DNA of 64,000 bases, taken from assembly GCA_029204225.1 (NCBI GenBank), contig CM055092.1, positions 19,647,222-19,711,221 of the forward strand. The letters are read 5' to 3'. The notes below the pieces were generated by a model. The model made no database searches. It saw only the letters and a program-made list of their open reading frames with translations, and was not told where the DNA came from. Both the position numbers and the translations under genes were made by a program. Shown one piece after another: positions 1 to 11,061 of the stretch; position 1 is the first letter of the stretch; every line of letters begins with the position of its first letter. Source of the DNA: Diphasiastrum complanatum. Its lineage: Eukaryota; Streptophyta; Lycopodiopsida; Lycopodiales; Lycopodiaceae.

Positions 1-2184
1 CTAGAAGGTCAACACAAACCGCCAATGGATGATGTGGCAAACTTGATAGATCTTATCCAAAGTGGATATGGATAAGTACAATGAGCTGTTCCACACATGC
101 TGGATGCAGCTTAGAGAGAGATTATGGTGATTTTGTACTTGATCCATGATGGATCCATTTTTGAGCTAATGATGAGAAATCTTGGTTTGTGGAGCTATCA
201 TTGTGTTTTGACTCTCTTAAGCACTTTCTTTGTGGATGAATGCTTTGTAAATGATAAGTAAACTATTTCTCTATTATCAGGCCGTACAGTAGCTTTACTT
301 CACACATGTGAAGCCGTGGATCATCTTTTTTTATTGTTCTTGCTTGGAATCACAAAGATTGTCAAGTAGAAGCTAGATTTGGAAGCTAGTCTTGATATAG
401 ATCAAATTCCCAAGCTACCAATCACTCTTTGTGATCATTTGTAGATCAATTTCAGTCCTTAAACTCTGAAATTTGACAAGAAACATGAGAAAATTGGAAA
501 AGTTCAAGAAGGAAAAGAGAAGTAGATTGATGGTGAAGTTCAATAATGCATGCCAAGTCATATGTAAAAAGTTGTTGTCCAAGAGGAACGCCACAGAAGG
601 AAAAGAGACGAAAGGAGAGAACAAAGTTAAGCTTGATGATATGGTATATAAGAGGCAGGATGAAAGGGAGCATCCTTGTCTGATTACACAAGAAACGGGA
701 AAGGTAGCTCCAACAGAATCATGTACTATGTACCATATGATCATCAAGTATTCATTACCTGCTTATAGTCCCCAAGACGTTGTCCACCTGCAGTGCAACT
801 AGACTCCAACTGGATCTAACCAAAAGCTATATCTTACTTACTAAATAATGATGGATAAAAAATAACATTTGAAGCCACCTGGAGATCACTATGCATATAA
901 CTATGCAGCTCACCTGATCACTCGCCAAAGTATCAACTGTCACTCCCTGAGCAACCATATTCATCCATGTCGGCTCACAACCATGGGCATGCTGCATTCA
1001 CATCACCTCATAATGCACTCCCTGCCCTCAGGACATGTACCACCTCCAAGTACACTCCATGCCACCTACCTCCAAATAGGCTTGAACTATCCCTAGGTCA
1101 CCACACATGATGCACCAACTGAAGAACATCTCCTATACATCCAATGTTGTATCATACATGAGCAATTATAGCATCTCCCTGAGTGCCACCCCAATGGACT
1201 CGTCATCCACATACTATGCTCATCTGATGTCTTCACTCCTGGTCACCATCTTGTTAGACAAGCCGAACACCAAAGCATCACCTGTCTCTCCTAGCTCCTA
1301 GCATCTACTCACTCTCCTAAGTATGTGCCACCCGACATCATGCCGATGCAAGCTTGTCTCTGAGTCGCTGCTCATGGGATCCCAAGATCAATGTCTCCCA
1401 ATCCGATCATACTGAGGTATATGGCTCTGAGCGACTTCATCTAGGCTTCTCCTTGATCTCACCACTTGTGGATCCAAACCGAGCAGGTTCCAACACATGT
1501 GCCAAGCCTAGACTCCTAGAAATACAGCCAACTTCATGAAGCTATAGGTAGCTTATCCACGTCGTTGATGGTAGATGCCTCCCCATCAATGCCAATGCCA
1601 AATGGCCCCCTTTTGTATCACCAACCTGTACTCCCAAATGAGCACACCATGAAGTCCTCGCCATCAGTGCCCTGTCCAAAAGATCACTAGCAAAATACTT
1701 ACCATAGTATTTGTCCCCCAATCACACCCAACTGTGTGATCTCTATCAACTCTCCAACTTTGGTCTTCTGAATTCATCTATCAAGTCGACAAAGGTTCAT
1801 AATGACTTCTTGATGCTCGATGAAGGTTTCCAAAATGACATAGAGATGAACTCTTGCTTAGTTTCAATTTTGATACTTTTGATGCAAACTAACATTATCC
1901 CACTTTACTATAGCTAAAAGACATTGTGTGGAATCATCTAAGAGCTCAACGAAAGTTGGTTTGATTGTTTGGATCAAAATTTAGTCCTGTTAGTAATTTT
2001 TTATAATTTTTTTACTTGAAATTTTTTTTCCTTATTCTTAAAAATATTTTTCTCCTTTCTCCTAAAAACATTTTCCTTCATCTTTTTTTTTGAAAATATT
2101 TTCCTTCCTCATTTTCTGAAAATATTTTTCTGGAGACTTTTCTAACTTTTACTTATCATCAATTTTTTTTTTAAATTGTCTTTT
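1..2184. other. Gene-free flank, nothing recognised
   Basis: The short open frames here (for example 473-802 and 869-1096, + strand) carry no domain I can name. Their composition is lysine-rich or histidine/proline-rich, as expected from chance frames. From about 1980 to 2180 the + strand is strongly T-rich. It may be old retrotransposon sequence belonging to the gypsy remnant that follows, but I see no LTR end or primer site. Confidence 0.4.
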
Positions 2185-2389
2185 TCAAAAAATAAAAAAT
2201 AAGTAGTGCAAAAGAAACAAAATTGAACAACAAAAAACAAAAATGTAAATTGGAATTCTAAGTTGGGGGATCAAGCTACCAAAACTTTTTGATCGGCTGC
2301 CATTCACTGGTATATCAAATTGAGTTCCATCAAGTTTTTTAAAATTACTACTCCATAGGATAAAATTCAGCCTGGTTTTAAACATCAAG

Positions 2390-3150
2390 GCCCGATCTTT
2401 CTCTTTCAGATCTCTTTTATGTAATCTACGATCATGCCAAGCTTTTTGACAACCTTTCTCTTCTACGAGTGCATGAACTGCCATCTAGTTTTACAAAGCT
2501 TATGAAATGTTTCATGATGAAGTTGCAATCCAACTGTTCAGTAACCGCTATTTGCAAAGATGATACCAAAAATTCTATCGGCATGATAGCACATTGATCA
2601 TAAACCAAGTAAAAAGGCATCTGATGTGTGCTAATCTTATAAGCTATTCAGAATGCCCATAATGCAGGTCCACTATGATATATCGTGCTTGAGTATCACA
2701 TGCTGCTGGATGTATCAGACCACATAGTCAAGTCCTGATTTCTCAAATGGTATTTGTGCTAACACTAGATGTAATGGTTCATAACGTTGTTTAGTTTGTC
2801 GATGTGCATGTTATACATTACATGATGGAATATACTTTTTGATATCCTTATGAATGGACAACCACCAACAACCTGATTGCAAAAGCTTGTGAAATGAAAT
2901 ATCAGTTGAGAAATGACCTCCTCCCATTCCATCATGTGATAACATAATTAGATTTTGTACTTGATATAGCAAAATGCATTGACGAAGAATATCGTCAGAT
3001 CCTCTTCGATACAACTGCCCTACGATCAATTGATAAGGTCGTGCCTTCACAATTATCTTTGTTATTAAACTTTTGTCAATCACTTATTGGCTTGACCATG
3101 CATCAAATACTCAACAATATTAGTTGCCCACTCAGGTACTGCTTCCACAT
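2390..3150 (-). pseudogene. Ty3/gypsy integrase remnant
   Basis: The minus-strand frame 2811-3083 carries the zinc-binding region: KARPYQLIVGQLYRRG, a His-containing LSHDGMGGGHFS, a CWW segment equivalent to the usual YYWP, and a terminal Cys. The catalytic D,D-35-E core is missing or unreadable between about 2620 and 2810. The frames 2432-2620 and 2185-2484 give PFYLVYDQCAIMPIEFLV, equivalent to TPF.LVYG.EAV.P.E, and AWHDRRLHKRDLK, the post-core WHDR region. The order is correct but the frames are broken. Confidence 0.8.
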
Positions 3151-3191
3151 AAAACAATGCGGCATTTGGTAGTTCATTATCCACTTCAATA

Positions 3192-3545
3192 TTAAGCAAT
3201 GCTAACTACTCTTTGAATGCAAACATGATGTAACTCATAGGTTCTCCATTTCGTTGCAAATACACATTTATGCTGGTTGGGAGGTGCAATCTTAACTTGG
3301 TTGTATCTACTGAATCCATCCAAGAAACTATAAGCTTCAGCACCAACAAGGTGATCCAATATGCTTTCTATAAAAGATAATAGAAAGTGATCCTTCGGTA
3401 TGACTGCATTCAAGGCCTTTAGATTAACACGTCAAATCCGCACATTGTCATTCTTCTTTGGTACTATGACGATTAGAGAAACCCATTCTATGTGCTTGAT
3501 CTCATAAATGAAATCAACATCTAGTGATCTTTGCAACCCTTTATA
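3192..3545 (-). pseudogene. Ty3/gypsy reverse transcriptase, N-terminal half
   Basis: The minus strand encodes a stretch resembling DFIYEIKHIEWVSLIVIVPKK, which is the gypsy RT entry block (GFIYPI...WVSPIVVVPKK). A frame at 3192-3413 follows with NAVIPKDHF and FLDGFSRYNQV, the conserved RT block carrying the first catalytic Asp (FLDG). The fingers and early palm are therefore recognisable. The YMDD/YLDD block and RNase H should follow but do not, because the sequence passes directly into the linker before integrase at about 3150. It cannot be functional. Confidence 0.85.
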
Positions 3546-4744
3546 TATCAGTTTCGTAAAATTTGGATATATCGATAAAAATGGCTTACTTTTGAGATTG
3601 CATCTGGTACTAGTGGAATTGTATGTTGGACCACAATCATAGTATTACCCTTCAAACCTTTATAGGACCAAGAAAAAAATCATGATATTTGACCAACAAT
3701 TTTCTCAATGCAAAAAATTGAGCCAACGAAAGTTGTGCTCCAACTTGAACTAGTTTCTCATCTTCACCTAGTTCAACTAGATCCATAGGTTGAGTTCGAG
3801 CTAGTCCATCATAAACTTCCTTCATTTATGGGACTTCCTATCGATGAACTTTTGGTAACATAATGACCACATCATCCAATTTGTAACTCTTGAAATGCCA
3901 CTTGTGTTGCACCATAAGTAGTTTCATAGGGTATGAAGTGAGTATATTTTGTCAACCGGTCTGGCATATCATGCTGCACTTCATCTGTTTTTAATGTTCA
4001 AAGGGGTTAATCTTAGTTTTACTTCTAGATTTCTTGGCGACTGGTGATTGTAACTTCAAAGAGATCTAACTTGAGGCATCAAGATCTAGATCCGTCTTTC
4101 CTTTACCTTTGCCCAACAAAGGTGGCACAACAACATACTCATGAATTTTTGATTCAATTGTCGTAATTGTCTCGTTTGACAAATTTGTCCATTTCAGAAC
4201 TATACTATAATGTTGTTTTGCTTGCTTCTTTATCATAGGCTCTGATTACTTGCCAACCTTCAGTATAATTTCCTTCAGAGGTTTATGTGGTGGTTGATCT
4301 AGAATCCGCCAGAACCCAAAGATGGTTGGATCCATGTGCCTTAATATGCTCATTTGATAGCTCTACATCCTCATTATAAGATAATGCATGGCTCACTAGA
4401 ATAAGTTCATCTTCGATTGCATCTATAATTGGATCAGTTGAGATCCAAGCCACATTCATCAAATTGACAATATATGTAATGGCAGTATCAAGAGTTCGAT
4501 CATTCATAGATATGATACTCACTTACAATATGTCATCATGTCGACACATATATTCGGCTGTACAATCAATTGTCACCAATGCTTGATTTACTTTATATTA
4601 TTAGTCCAAAAATCATAATGAATTTCCAACACTTTATCTGCTTGATCTATAGTATGATTTGTTGTTGAGAAATCATCATCTCCTTTTTGAAAAATTGGTT
4701 TAATTGTCCAAGTTAATGAATCCATTTTGACAGCTTGTTCTTGA

Positions 4745-4985
4745 TTCTCAAAATTAATTTTCCCCATTCCCACCCCCCAATTATGAATTACTTGCACAAC
4801 TCGTAACCAAAGTCATCCCAATAGAATCCGATATACTAATGGTGTGTCATGTAAGTCCATTACCACGGAAGTAATGACGATTCAACTAGTATGTCTTCCA
4901 CAATACCTTTTGGCTTGGCACTTGTCTGATTAGCCAACTTTATTGCAAATTTTTTAGGCTTCAACTTCGTAAGTTGAAACACATG
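4745..4985 (-). pseudogene. Ty3/gypsy aspartic protease, C-terminal part
   Basis: The minus-strand frame 4860-5096 contains a segment of the form LKPKKFAIKLANQ..KGIVEDILVE, the familiar gypsy protease region (LKPT.ITLQLAD.S...P.GIIEDVLV). A later frame has TPLVYRILLGWLWL, matching the conserved ILLGRPWL block with the R-P pair lost. The catalytic D-[ST]-G segment would lie upstream, beyond the junction at about 4990, and is absent. Frameshifts separate the two blocks. Confidence 0.75.
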
Positions 4986-5001
4986 ACTTGGAACGGGTAG
5001 T

Positions 5002-5945
5002 GAGACGCGAGACCAAGGCCAAGGCGCAGATACCAGCCAAAGCCAAGAGGAAGGATAGGCCACATCATCCAGAGGTTTGCTCACCATATCTACCAACCGG
5101 GCTTTCCGAAGACCAAAGTCCGTGGAGGAGAAAATAAATGAATTCCTATCAAAGTATCCCCACGAGTCATCAAGAGGCGGCTGGCAGGTATCGTTTTCAG
5201 CTCAGACAATAAAGGGCAAGGAGTTGCAAGCATTACCTGCCCTCCAATCACAACCCGAATGGCGTTAGCAGCTGTTTGAAAGAGACCCTGCAGCCATCAG
5301 GGCCTATGTGACAAGTCCGCGACAATTACGGGTGAACGCGCACTTTCTGCCATGTACACGACGATTCAAATGGACGGAATGCGGCACCCCTCTAGACAAG
5401 CTCACAATTCAAAACTTCAATTGGCCGATCATTCCATCAGAGTACGGTTGGACTACGGATGTAGGTGCCAAAAGGGCTCTCACCACATTCGCGAATCACT
5501 ATTTTACCTGCCCTGATCCAACAGTCCGCGCGAAAGCAACTTACGCCCGGGACTTAGAGCATTTAATGGGGAATGAGACTAAATCGGACAATTCCCCCCC
5601 CCCCATATTTTTTGATTTGAATAAGGCGCCAGCTTTTGACAAAGTCGAAGATCAGCTACAGTCGCTCGTGTGTATTACCGAGCTGCCCTTCTTGGCAATC
5701 CATGGACACGTAGATTCCAAGCGTGGGTTGACCAAGATTGGCTGACAAGAGTCCACAAGTCCCTTCACACACCCAAGGACTTGAAGAAACTGGACCGCCT
5801 CAACTTTATGGAAGACGTCACAACCTACCTGATCCAACAGAGGCGGGCCAAGAAGACTTTTTACTGAATTGGCAAAGTGCCGAGGGAATGGCACTACTTC
5901 AGGCCGTGGGTCCTGTTGGGGGTATTCCCAACGAATTGTAAATAA
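5002..5945 (+). pseudogene. Unrecognised coding remnant adjoining the gypsy protease
   Basis: One + strand frame is open from about 5002 apart from stops at 5056-5058 and 5266-5268, and stays open to about 5700. The reading then shifts frame near the poly-C run and 5690-5700, and carries on to about 5945 with one more stop at 5865-5867. The predicted protein looks real rather than random: an N-terminal Gln/Ser/Glu-rich stretch, then a Trp-rich body (GGWQVSF, FKWTECGT, FNWPIIPSEYGWTTD, PWTRRFQAWVDQDW). Total length is about 310 residues. The sequence is visibly richer in G+C than its surroundings and starts exactly where the gypsy protease homology stops. I do not recognise the family. A captured host exon or an integrated non-retroviral RNA-virus coat-like gene are both possible, and I cannot choose between them. 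Confidence 0.45.
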
Positions 5946-6230
5946 ATAAAATCGACCAATAAAATGTGTTGCGAGGGCATGACATCCTGTGCGTATAAGC
6001 TCATGGCCCAATGAGCACGCAAGCTTAAGTGTAAATAAAATAAAATAGACTTGGGCCTTTGAATTAAAATAAAACTAGAGGCCCAAAGTCATTTTTTAAA
6101 CTTGGAAGATTACTTTTTAGAGTTGGGTCCAAATTGGGACTCACATGAATCTTGTGAATTTCAATGTACTTTTTGTGGACCCTTGGATCAAGTTGGGTCC
6201 AAGATGAATGGATAGGATCAATGTAAATAT

Positions 6231-6360
6231 TAGCCAATAGGATTTTGGGGCAAGAGCCTTCCCCATTTTATAAAATGACACCATTTGTACTCTATTTGCA
6301 TGCTTAATAGAGAGGAGGAGACTCTATCATTTTGAGAGCTCAAGCATCCTCATTTGCTAG
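6231..6360 (+). promoter_or_regulatory. Promoter-like region, possible LTR U3/R remnant
   Basis: A CCAAT-type box (AGCCAATAGG, 6232-6241) precedes a TATA-type box (TTTATAAAATG, near 6268-6277) by about 35 bases. A GAGAGGAGGAGACTCT segment follows near 6310. This spacing is typical of a plant retrotransposon LTR promoter. The block 5946-6440 has no coding potential and could be part of a gypsy LTR, but I could not pair it with a second copy. Confidence 0.3.
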
Positions 6361-6643
6361 TCACTCTTGCTTATGCTCTTGTTGTGATTGCTTGTTATTT
6401 CCATTTCCCATGCTTGTTGGTTTATGCTAGTTAAGTAATGAAATGAAGTACTATGATTTTCACATGTGTGAACTATCAAAAATTCTGTACAACCTGTATC
6501 CAGACCTGAAAATATCAATTCTAATCTCATTGATCCAAAAACTGTTCAATACTAGACAACAGAATTGGTAAACAGCTTCCTAGCTTGAATTGTCACAAAA
6601 GTCTTCATACATCTGATGTTAATAGCATTCAAAGCATGGTATG

Positions 6644-6655
6644 GCTCTGATACCA
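6644..6655 (-). other. Primer-binding site of LTR element E1
   Basis: On the minus strand this reads TGGTATCAGAGC, the standard complement to initiator tRNA-Met used by plant LTR retrotransposons. It lies immediately inside the LTR end at 6656, so E1 is the 5' LTR of a minus-strand element. About 200 bases of untranslated leader (to about 6440) remain and the rest of the element is gone. Confidence 0.85.
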
Positions 6656-7473
6656 TGTGAAAAATCCAAAATATTCACACATGTGGGGAACCACAACAAA
6701 AGTGTGAATGATCTTTACCATGCTTTATTGTGGCACATAGATCACCTGTAGAGTAATACTACAATCTACCATCAAAGGCTATAGCATACTCTAGAATGCG
6801 ACTAGTCAAAGCTTCATTAATTTCTCACAAATAGGGAAAGTACACAAGCAAAATAATGTATGAAGAATGCCTTCTACTCGAGTTAGAGAGAGAATACAAA
6901 AACAAGCAAAATAGTGTGAGATCTAATTTTGACATTATGACACCAAGATAGAACCATATGTAAATATATAGGAGAGCCTTAGCTCATGGTACTACTAGCA
7001 TGTAACCACCAAAAATGATGTAAACTACCTAAAGCATGACACTTATCATTTTGCATGCAAGTTTGGCTACATACTTCTACCTACTTTCTCCATGTGGCAA
7101 ATTTTGCACTATGAACCTACAATTCTACTTGCGTGTGTCCATTAGAACATTTGCATGCTTTGCATGTCTCAATAGAAACTTAGGACACAATGCATTTATG
7201 GTGGCTCGAGTTCCTACAAGGTCATATTAGACCATTTCTATGTCTAATTTTACATGCATGTCATTTTAGACTATGTAGACATAATTGCATGTCATATTTG
7301 ATCAACTAGACTTTTTGCATGTCAATGGAACTTGATATACCTAACCCAAACTTGACCTATTCTACAAGGATATGTGCTCAATTCACACACCTTAAATATG
7401 TACAATAAAATTACATGGCTAGAACCCCCAAAATCAACATATGCAAGATAGATATGTTTTACAATTCTTCACA
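6656..7473 (-). repeat. 5' LTR of a copia-type element, family E copy 1
   Basis: The 818-bp block starts TGTGAAAAATCC and ends ATTCTTCACA, giving a TG...CA LTR with short inverted ends, and adjoins the primer site at 6644-6655. A diverged relative, E2, lies at 59848-60573. They share the stretch around TATGTGCTCAATTCACA (7370-7390 here, about 60466-60482 there). No coding sequence of this copy survives. Confidence 0.75.
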
Positions 7474-9654
7474 GTTTCAGCCTATGCAGCATACTGAAGA
7501 TCCTGGTTGAAGATGCGGTCTCCGCTAGTTTGGAGGTCGAAATGAGGGAATGTGAGTTGGAGCTGTTGGAAATTGATGGTGGAACGAATGGAAAATCATA
7601 AATGGAGCAAGGATGGCGGATGGATGGATCTTGGAAATTTTGTATCTGAACTTCAAGAACCTAGATCTGTCTGTTTAGATAAGCACGATGATGATTATCA
7701 TCTTTGTGTCTTGATGATGTGCGATAAAATGTAAGTTCATTCTTGGTTTCATATCAAGGAGAGCATTTTGAATATTGCACCATATACAAAGCCATGAATG
7801 ATTATGAATGATAGTTTCAAAGTTGCATAGAGATTGTTGAACATTAGTCAATGCATTCTGAACATGAGTCATTTCTCCAAAGATCTCTTCAGTCTCCCTA
7901 ACATTGATTGTCAAATATGGGCCACCTACAAAAATAGACTTTTTTGAGAAAGAACATGGGCATGAGATACACATGCTGAAAGTGAAAGTTGTTGATTCTC
8001 ATGGTAATCCATGCATTGAAGTGAATGGTGCAAATCTTTGTGCCAAACTTATATTATCCTTACCAATCATCAATGGATTTATGGTCAAATGGCAAGTAGC
8101 AAGACATTGGATCATGTGTGCTATTGAGTATTATTAATAGTTGAAATGGTGAAGCATGCTTTAGGGACGTTCATACTGGAGAGGGAATGGTGGAGGGCAT
8201 GTATTGTCTAAGGGTCTTTGATGAGGATGGCAATTAACTAAACATGACAGCTAGATCAGCCCAACTGAATGTTATTAGGGAAAAAACTAATAACTATATA
8301 TGCTTGAGCCCATCAACCGTATAAAAGACCGTAGTCATGATGAGGTCCACACTCATGTGCTCAATCTTATGCTATCTTGCTACTTAAATTATAGGCAGAT
8401 AATTGTTTCTGTACACTATGTAGTGAGTCCTCGAAGAATGTGCTTCTTGTGATCCATGTTTCAACTTGGTTTTATCTTTTTTTTGCTTTAAACTAATGTA
8501 TTGAATTTTTTTGCAGTTATAAGCCACCTCATCAGGGATCTATGCGCCTTTGATATTCTTAGATGTCTCAAAAATTGTGAAAAGTGAGACACGTAGAAGC
8601 CTCTTGAAGTTAATTGTTCTGGAAGCTTAAAATCTTTGCCGTTGAAAAATAATCCCTTGATACCAGTGCTTTAGAATTTAGGTCCAAATTTTGCGAGTGC
8701 ATATTCTTCGTCGAAATACTATGTCTTTCACTACCAAAATTAACAGCGCTATGAATTTTCTACTTATACAAACATGTTTTTGGTAATTTTACTTCTTGCA
8801 GCTTATAAATTTTGTGGTTGTTGCTCGACGTCGTTTGATAGTGATCATGGTTTTTATGTTTAATAATGTATTTTTGCTATGGATGTAGAAATGATTTCAT
8901 GAGATTCATATAACTCCTTCCAGTGTAGAACTATGTTCTGAAGGACTGATTATAGCTATATGAAATTGTACTTCCATTCAATGGTGAATATAGCTCAAAA
9001 TCTATTGATGTTTTCAATTGATTAAGTGGAATTTAGACTTCTTAGACCCAAATGATTATCTCTATTTGATAGTTGATTGTGATGGCAACTCTCAGACTCG
9101 GAACGACAAATTCAGCATGCATTATGGCTTCTTGTCCATACACCATTTGAAATGTTCTAGAGTGTGTTAGAGTGGTTCCTTATCAAAATCAAGCATTTCC
9201 AATTTTAGAAAAGGGGTCTTTGTAATCCAAAGCTCAATTTAGGTCAAAACACTTGTAGTAGGCTGATTTCCTCTCCTACTTTTGGATTGTGGTGACTTTG
9301 ATTGCATAAGAAAGAGCAAATTTAATTTAAGATTCTATATCAAGTTTCTAGCTTTTGCATGTAGAATTTGTGTGATTCAATATAAGCATTTTTGTGAAAT
9401 ATCTAAAGTTGATAGGGTCTCTTGATTTTGAAGTTGTTGTACTTTTTAAGAGTGTGTTTCAATATTAAGAGAATGCAAAAGTCCATGATATGGTAGGTTT
9501 TCATCATGTGTTGATCAAGTGTGATCAATTCTATGTGTTGGATTGGCTAGTTTTTTGCAAGAAAGAGATTTGGGTTCCATATCTTTGTGATTTCTTCTTG
9601 GAATCATTTGTTGAATTTTAAGAGAGTGCTAAAGGCATTGGAGAGCAATGATAG
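7474..9654. other. Gene-free interval
   Basis: Short frames at 7552-7734, 7675-7974 (-) and 7904-8137 have no recognisable domain and no shared frame. A T-rich tract ending TTTTTTTGCAG at 8490-8516 looks like a splice acceptor, but I see no coding exon after it. The interval leads into a copia gag fragment at 9655. Confidence 0.4.
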
Positions 9655-10330
9655 GATGCCCTCAAGCAACTATTCAACTTGGAAGTTGAGAATGGAGTCT
9701 CTCCTTGAGATGAATGAGTTGATGGAAATTGTTGTAGGTGTGTAGGTGTTGATGGACATTGGCACCTCCAGAACAATTTATTTGATAGGAGGGCAAAGAA
9801 AGCTCTTCATATAATCAAGATGAATGTGACTAATGTATTCTCAAGGAAGTTGGTAAGTGTATTTCATCTAGTGAGGCTTGGAAAAATTTAAAGAAGGTTT
9901 ATGAGTCCAAGTCTACATCAAGGATTCTAATCCTTAGGAGGCAAATTTTTCAAAGTTTACAAAAGAATGATGAAAATGCTCATGCTTTTGTTTATGGGGT
10001 TAAATCATACAATGATGAGTTCGCATGTATTGATGAAACCATTAAGCCGGAGATAGAACTTGTTCAAGTAGTTTTAAATGGCTTTTTGGATGATCATGAT
10101 AATCTTGTTCAAAGTTTTTCTATTCAAAAGACATTGCCAAGTATGGAGGACTTGCAAGAAATCTTGACGAATGAGGAGTTTAGGCTTCTATGAAGAGGAG
10201 GATCCACTTTCACATCTCAAGTTGGAGAGGAGAAGGCTATGTTTTCAAGAGGCAAGTTCAAGGGAAAGGGCCAAGGCAAGTGGTCTAAAGGGCAAGATCA
10301 AGGTGAGCCTTCTATTTTTGTTGGGATGAA
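9655..10330 (+). pseudogene. Copia gag fragment, family C
   Basis: The + strand contains SSNYSTWKLRMESLLEMNEL and, after breaks, KALHIIKMNVTN, matching the gag of copia element C3 (51613-52278, minus strand). This is the UBN2-type Gag N-terminal domain of plant copia elements, which builds the particle. A stop follows ..EIVVGV, and further frame changes lie at about 9840 and 10190. It ends in a Lys/Gly/Gln-rich tail (KGKGQGKWSKGQDQ) without a visible CCHC knuckle and runs into a shared unexplained segment at 10349. Confidence 0.75.
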
Positions 10331-10348
10331 GAAAAATAGATCTAATCT

Positions 10349-10560
10349 ATGGTCATTTTCTTGTATCAAGTAGATCTTGAAGATGGGCTACCTACTAGTT
10401 ATATGGAGTCATGTGGAGCTGGATTAGCATCATTATTGTACTCTTTTACTCATGGATTTCCGAGGGTTGATGGCTTCTTGTGGCAAGATGGAAATGGGTG
10501 CTCATTCATGGATTTTTATGGTGGAGATAGGAGACATGTAAGCATTGGTTGATTACTCGC
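10349..10560 (+). other. Unassigned segment shared with 40083-40640
   Basis: The translation near 10450-10530 reads VDGFLWQDGNGCSFMDFYGGD. The minus strand at about 40440-40530 gives IDDILWQDEDGGSFIDFHAED, and DNA similarity extends on both sides. In both places the segment sits next to family C retrotransposon sequence. It matches no Gag, protease, integrase, RT or RNase H block I know. It may be a spacer or accessory part of a non-autonomous C element. Confidence 0.5.
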
Positions 10561-10566
10561 ATTTAT

Positions 10567-10960
10567 GTTGGATTTGTCTCCTCTACTCTCCTAAATCCCA
10601 CGTTAATCTAGTTCCATTCATTGCTGCATATTTACTCACGTTGTCACGCAATTCAACTACTAAAGACGAATATGGTCGACATATTGGGGAATCCCGACTT
10701 ATCGGCCTCCTCACACTCATCCTCTGTACTACGCAACCAACTTGCCAATGACAACAACCACGATCTTCTCCCTGACGGCACAACGGCTCCATGCCATCTC
10801 TTTGTACAACTCATCTGCATAAATGTAAATAGCACATAGATCATTTGACATGTATGCAATTTGATCAATGATCAAGAACACAGATTATCAAATCCGATGA
10901 GGCAGACGTAGTAGATGCTTTCATGCATTGATTTTCTTCTTCAGATGGATCGTTAATAAA
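10567..10960 (+). repeat. Partial LTR, family D copy 1
   Basis: The first 90 or so bases (TGTTGGATTTGTCTCCTCTA onward, including AATCTAG.TCCATTCA) align with the start of LTR D2 at 18470. Similarity fades after about 10660. The right end is uncertain, and B pol sequence starts by 11062. Confidence 0.4.
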
Positions 10961-11061
10961 AAGCTCATAGCTTTTACAGTTTTTAGTTAGCTTTGTGAGC
11001 ACACGGTTTTGCCTACTATTGTTTAGGTCCTAATAGAGAAAACATCAGATACAAGGCAAAA

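Larger units (their letters stand above)
2185..4990 (-). mobile_element. Degenerate Ty3/gypsy retrotransposon remnant (pol)
   Basis: Read on the minus strand, the pieces follow Ty3/gypsy order: protease C-terminal part (4745-4985), N-terminal reverse transcriptase (3192-3545), zinc-binding integrase region (2811-3083) and the post-integrase region ending in a WHDR-type motif (2390-2620). RT-before-integrase order separates it from the copia elements elsewhere in the window. The RT catalytic YxDD block and RNase H are missing, since the sequence passes from early RT (about 3192) to the pre-integrase linker (about 3150). No LTRs are visible, and gag is replaced at about 4990 by unrelated + strand coding-like sequence. 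Many stops and frame changes make it a fossil. Confidence 0.85.

Noticed and set aside
473-802. A 109-residue Lys-rich frame
   Set aside because: No family motif, and another frame of equal length lies opposite. Too weak to call.
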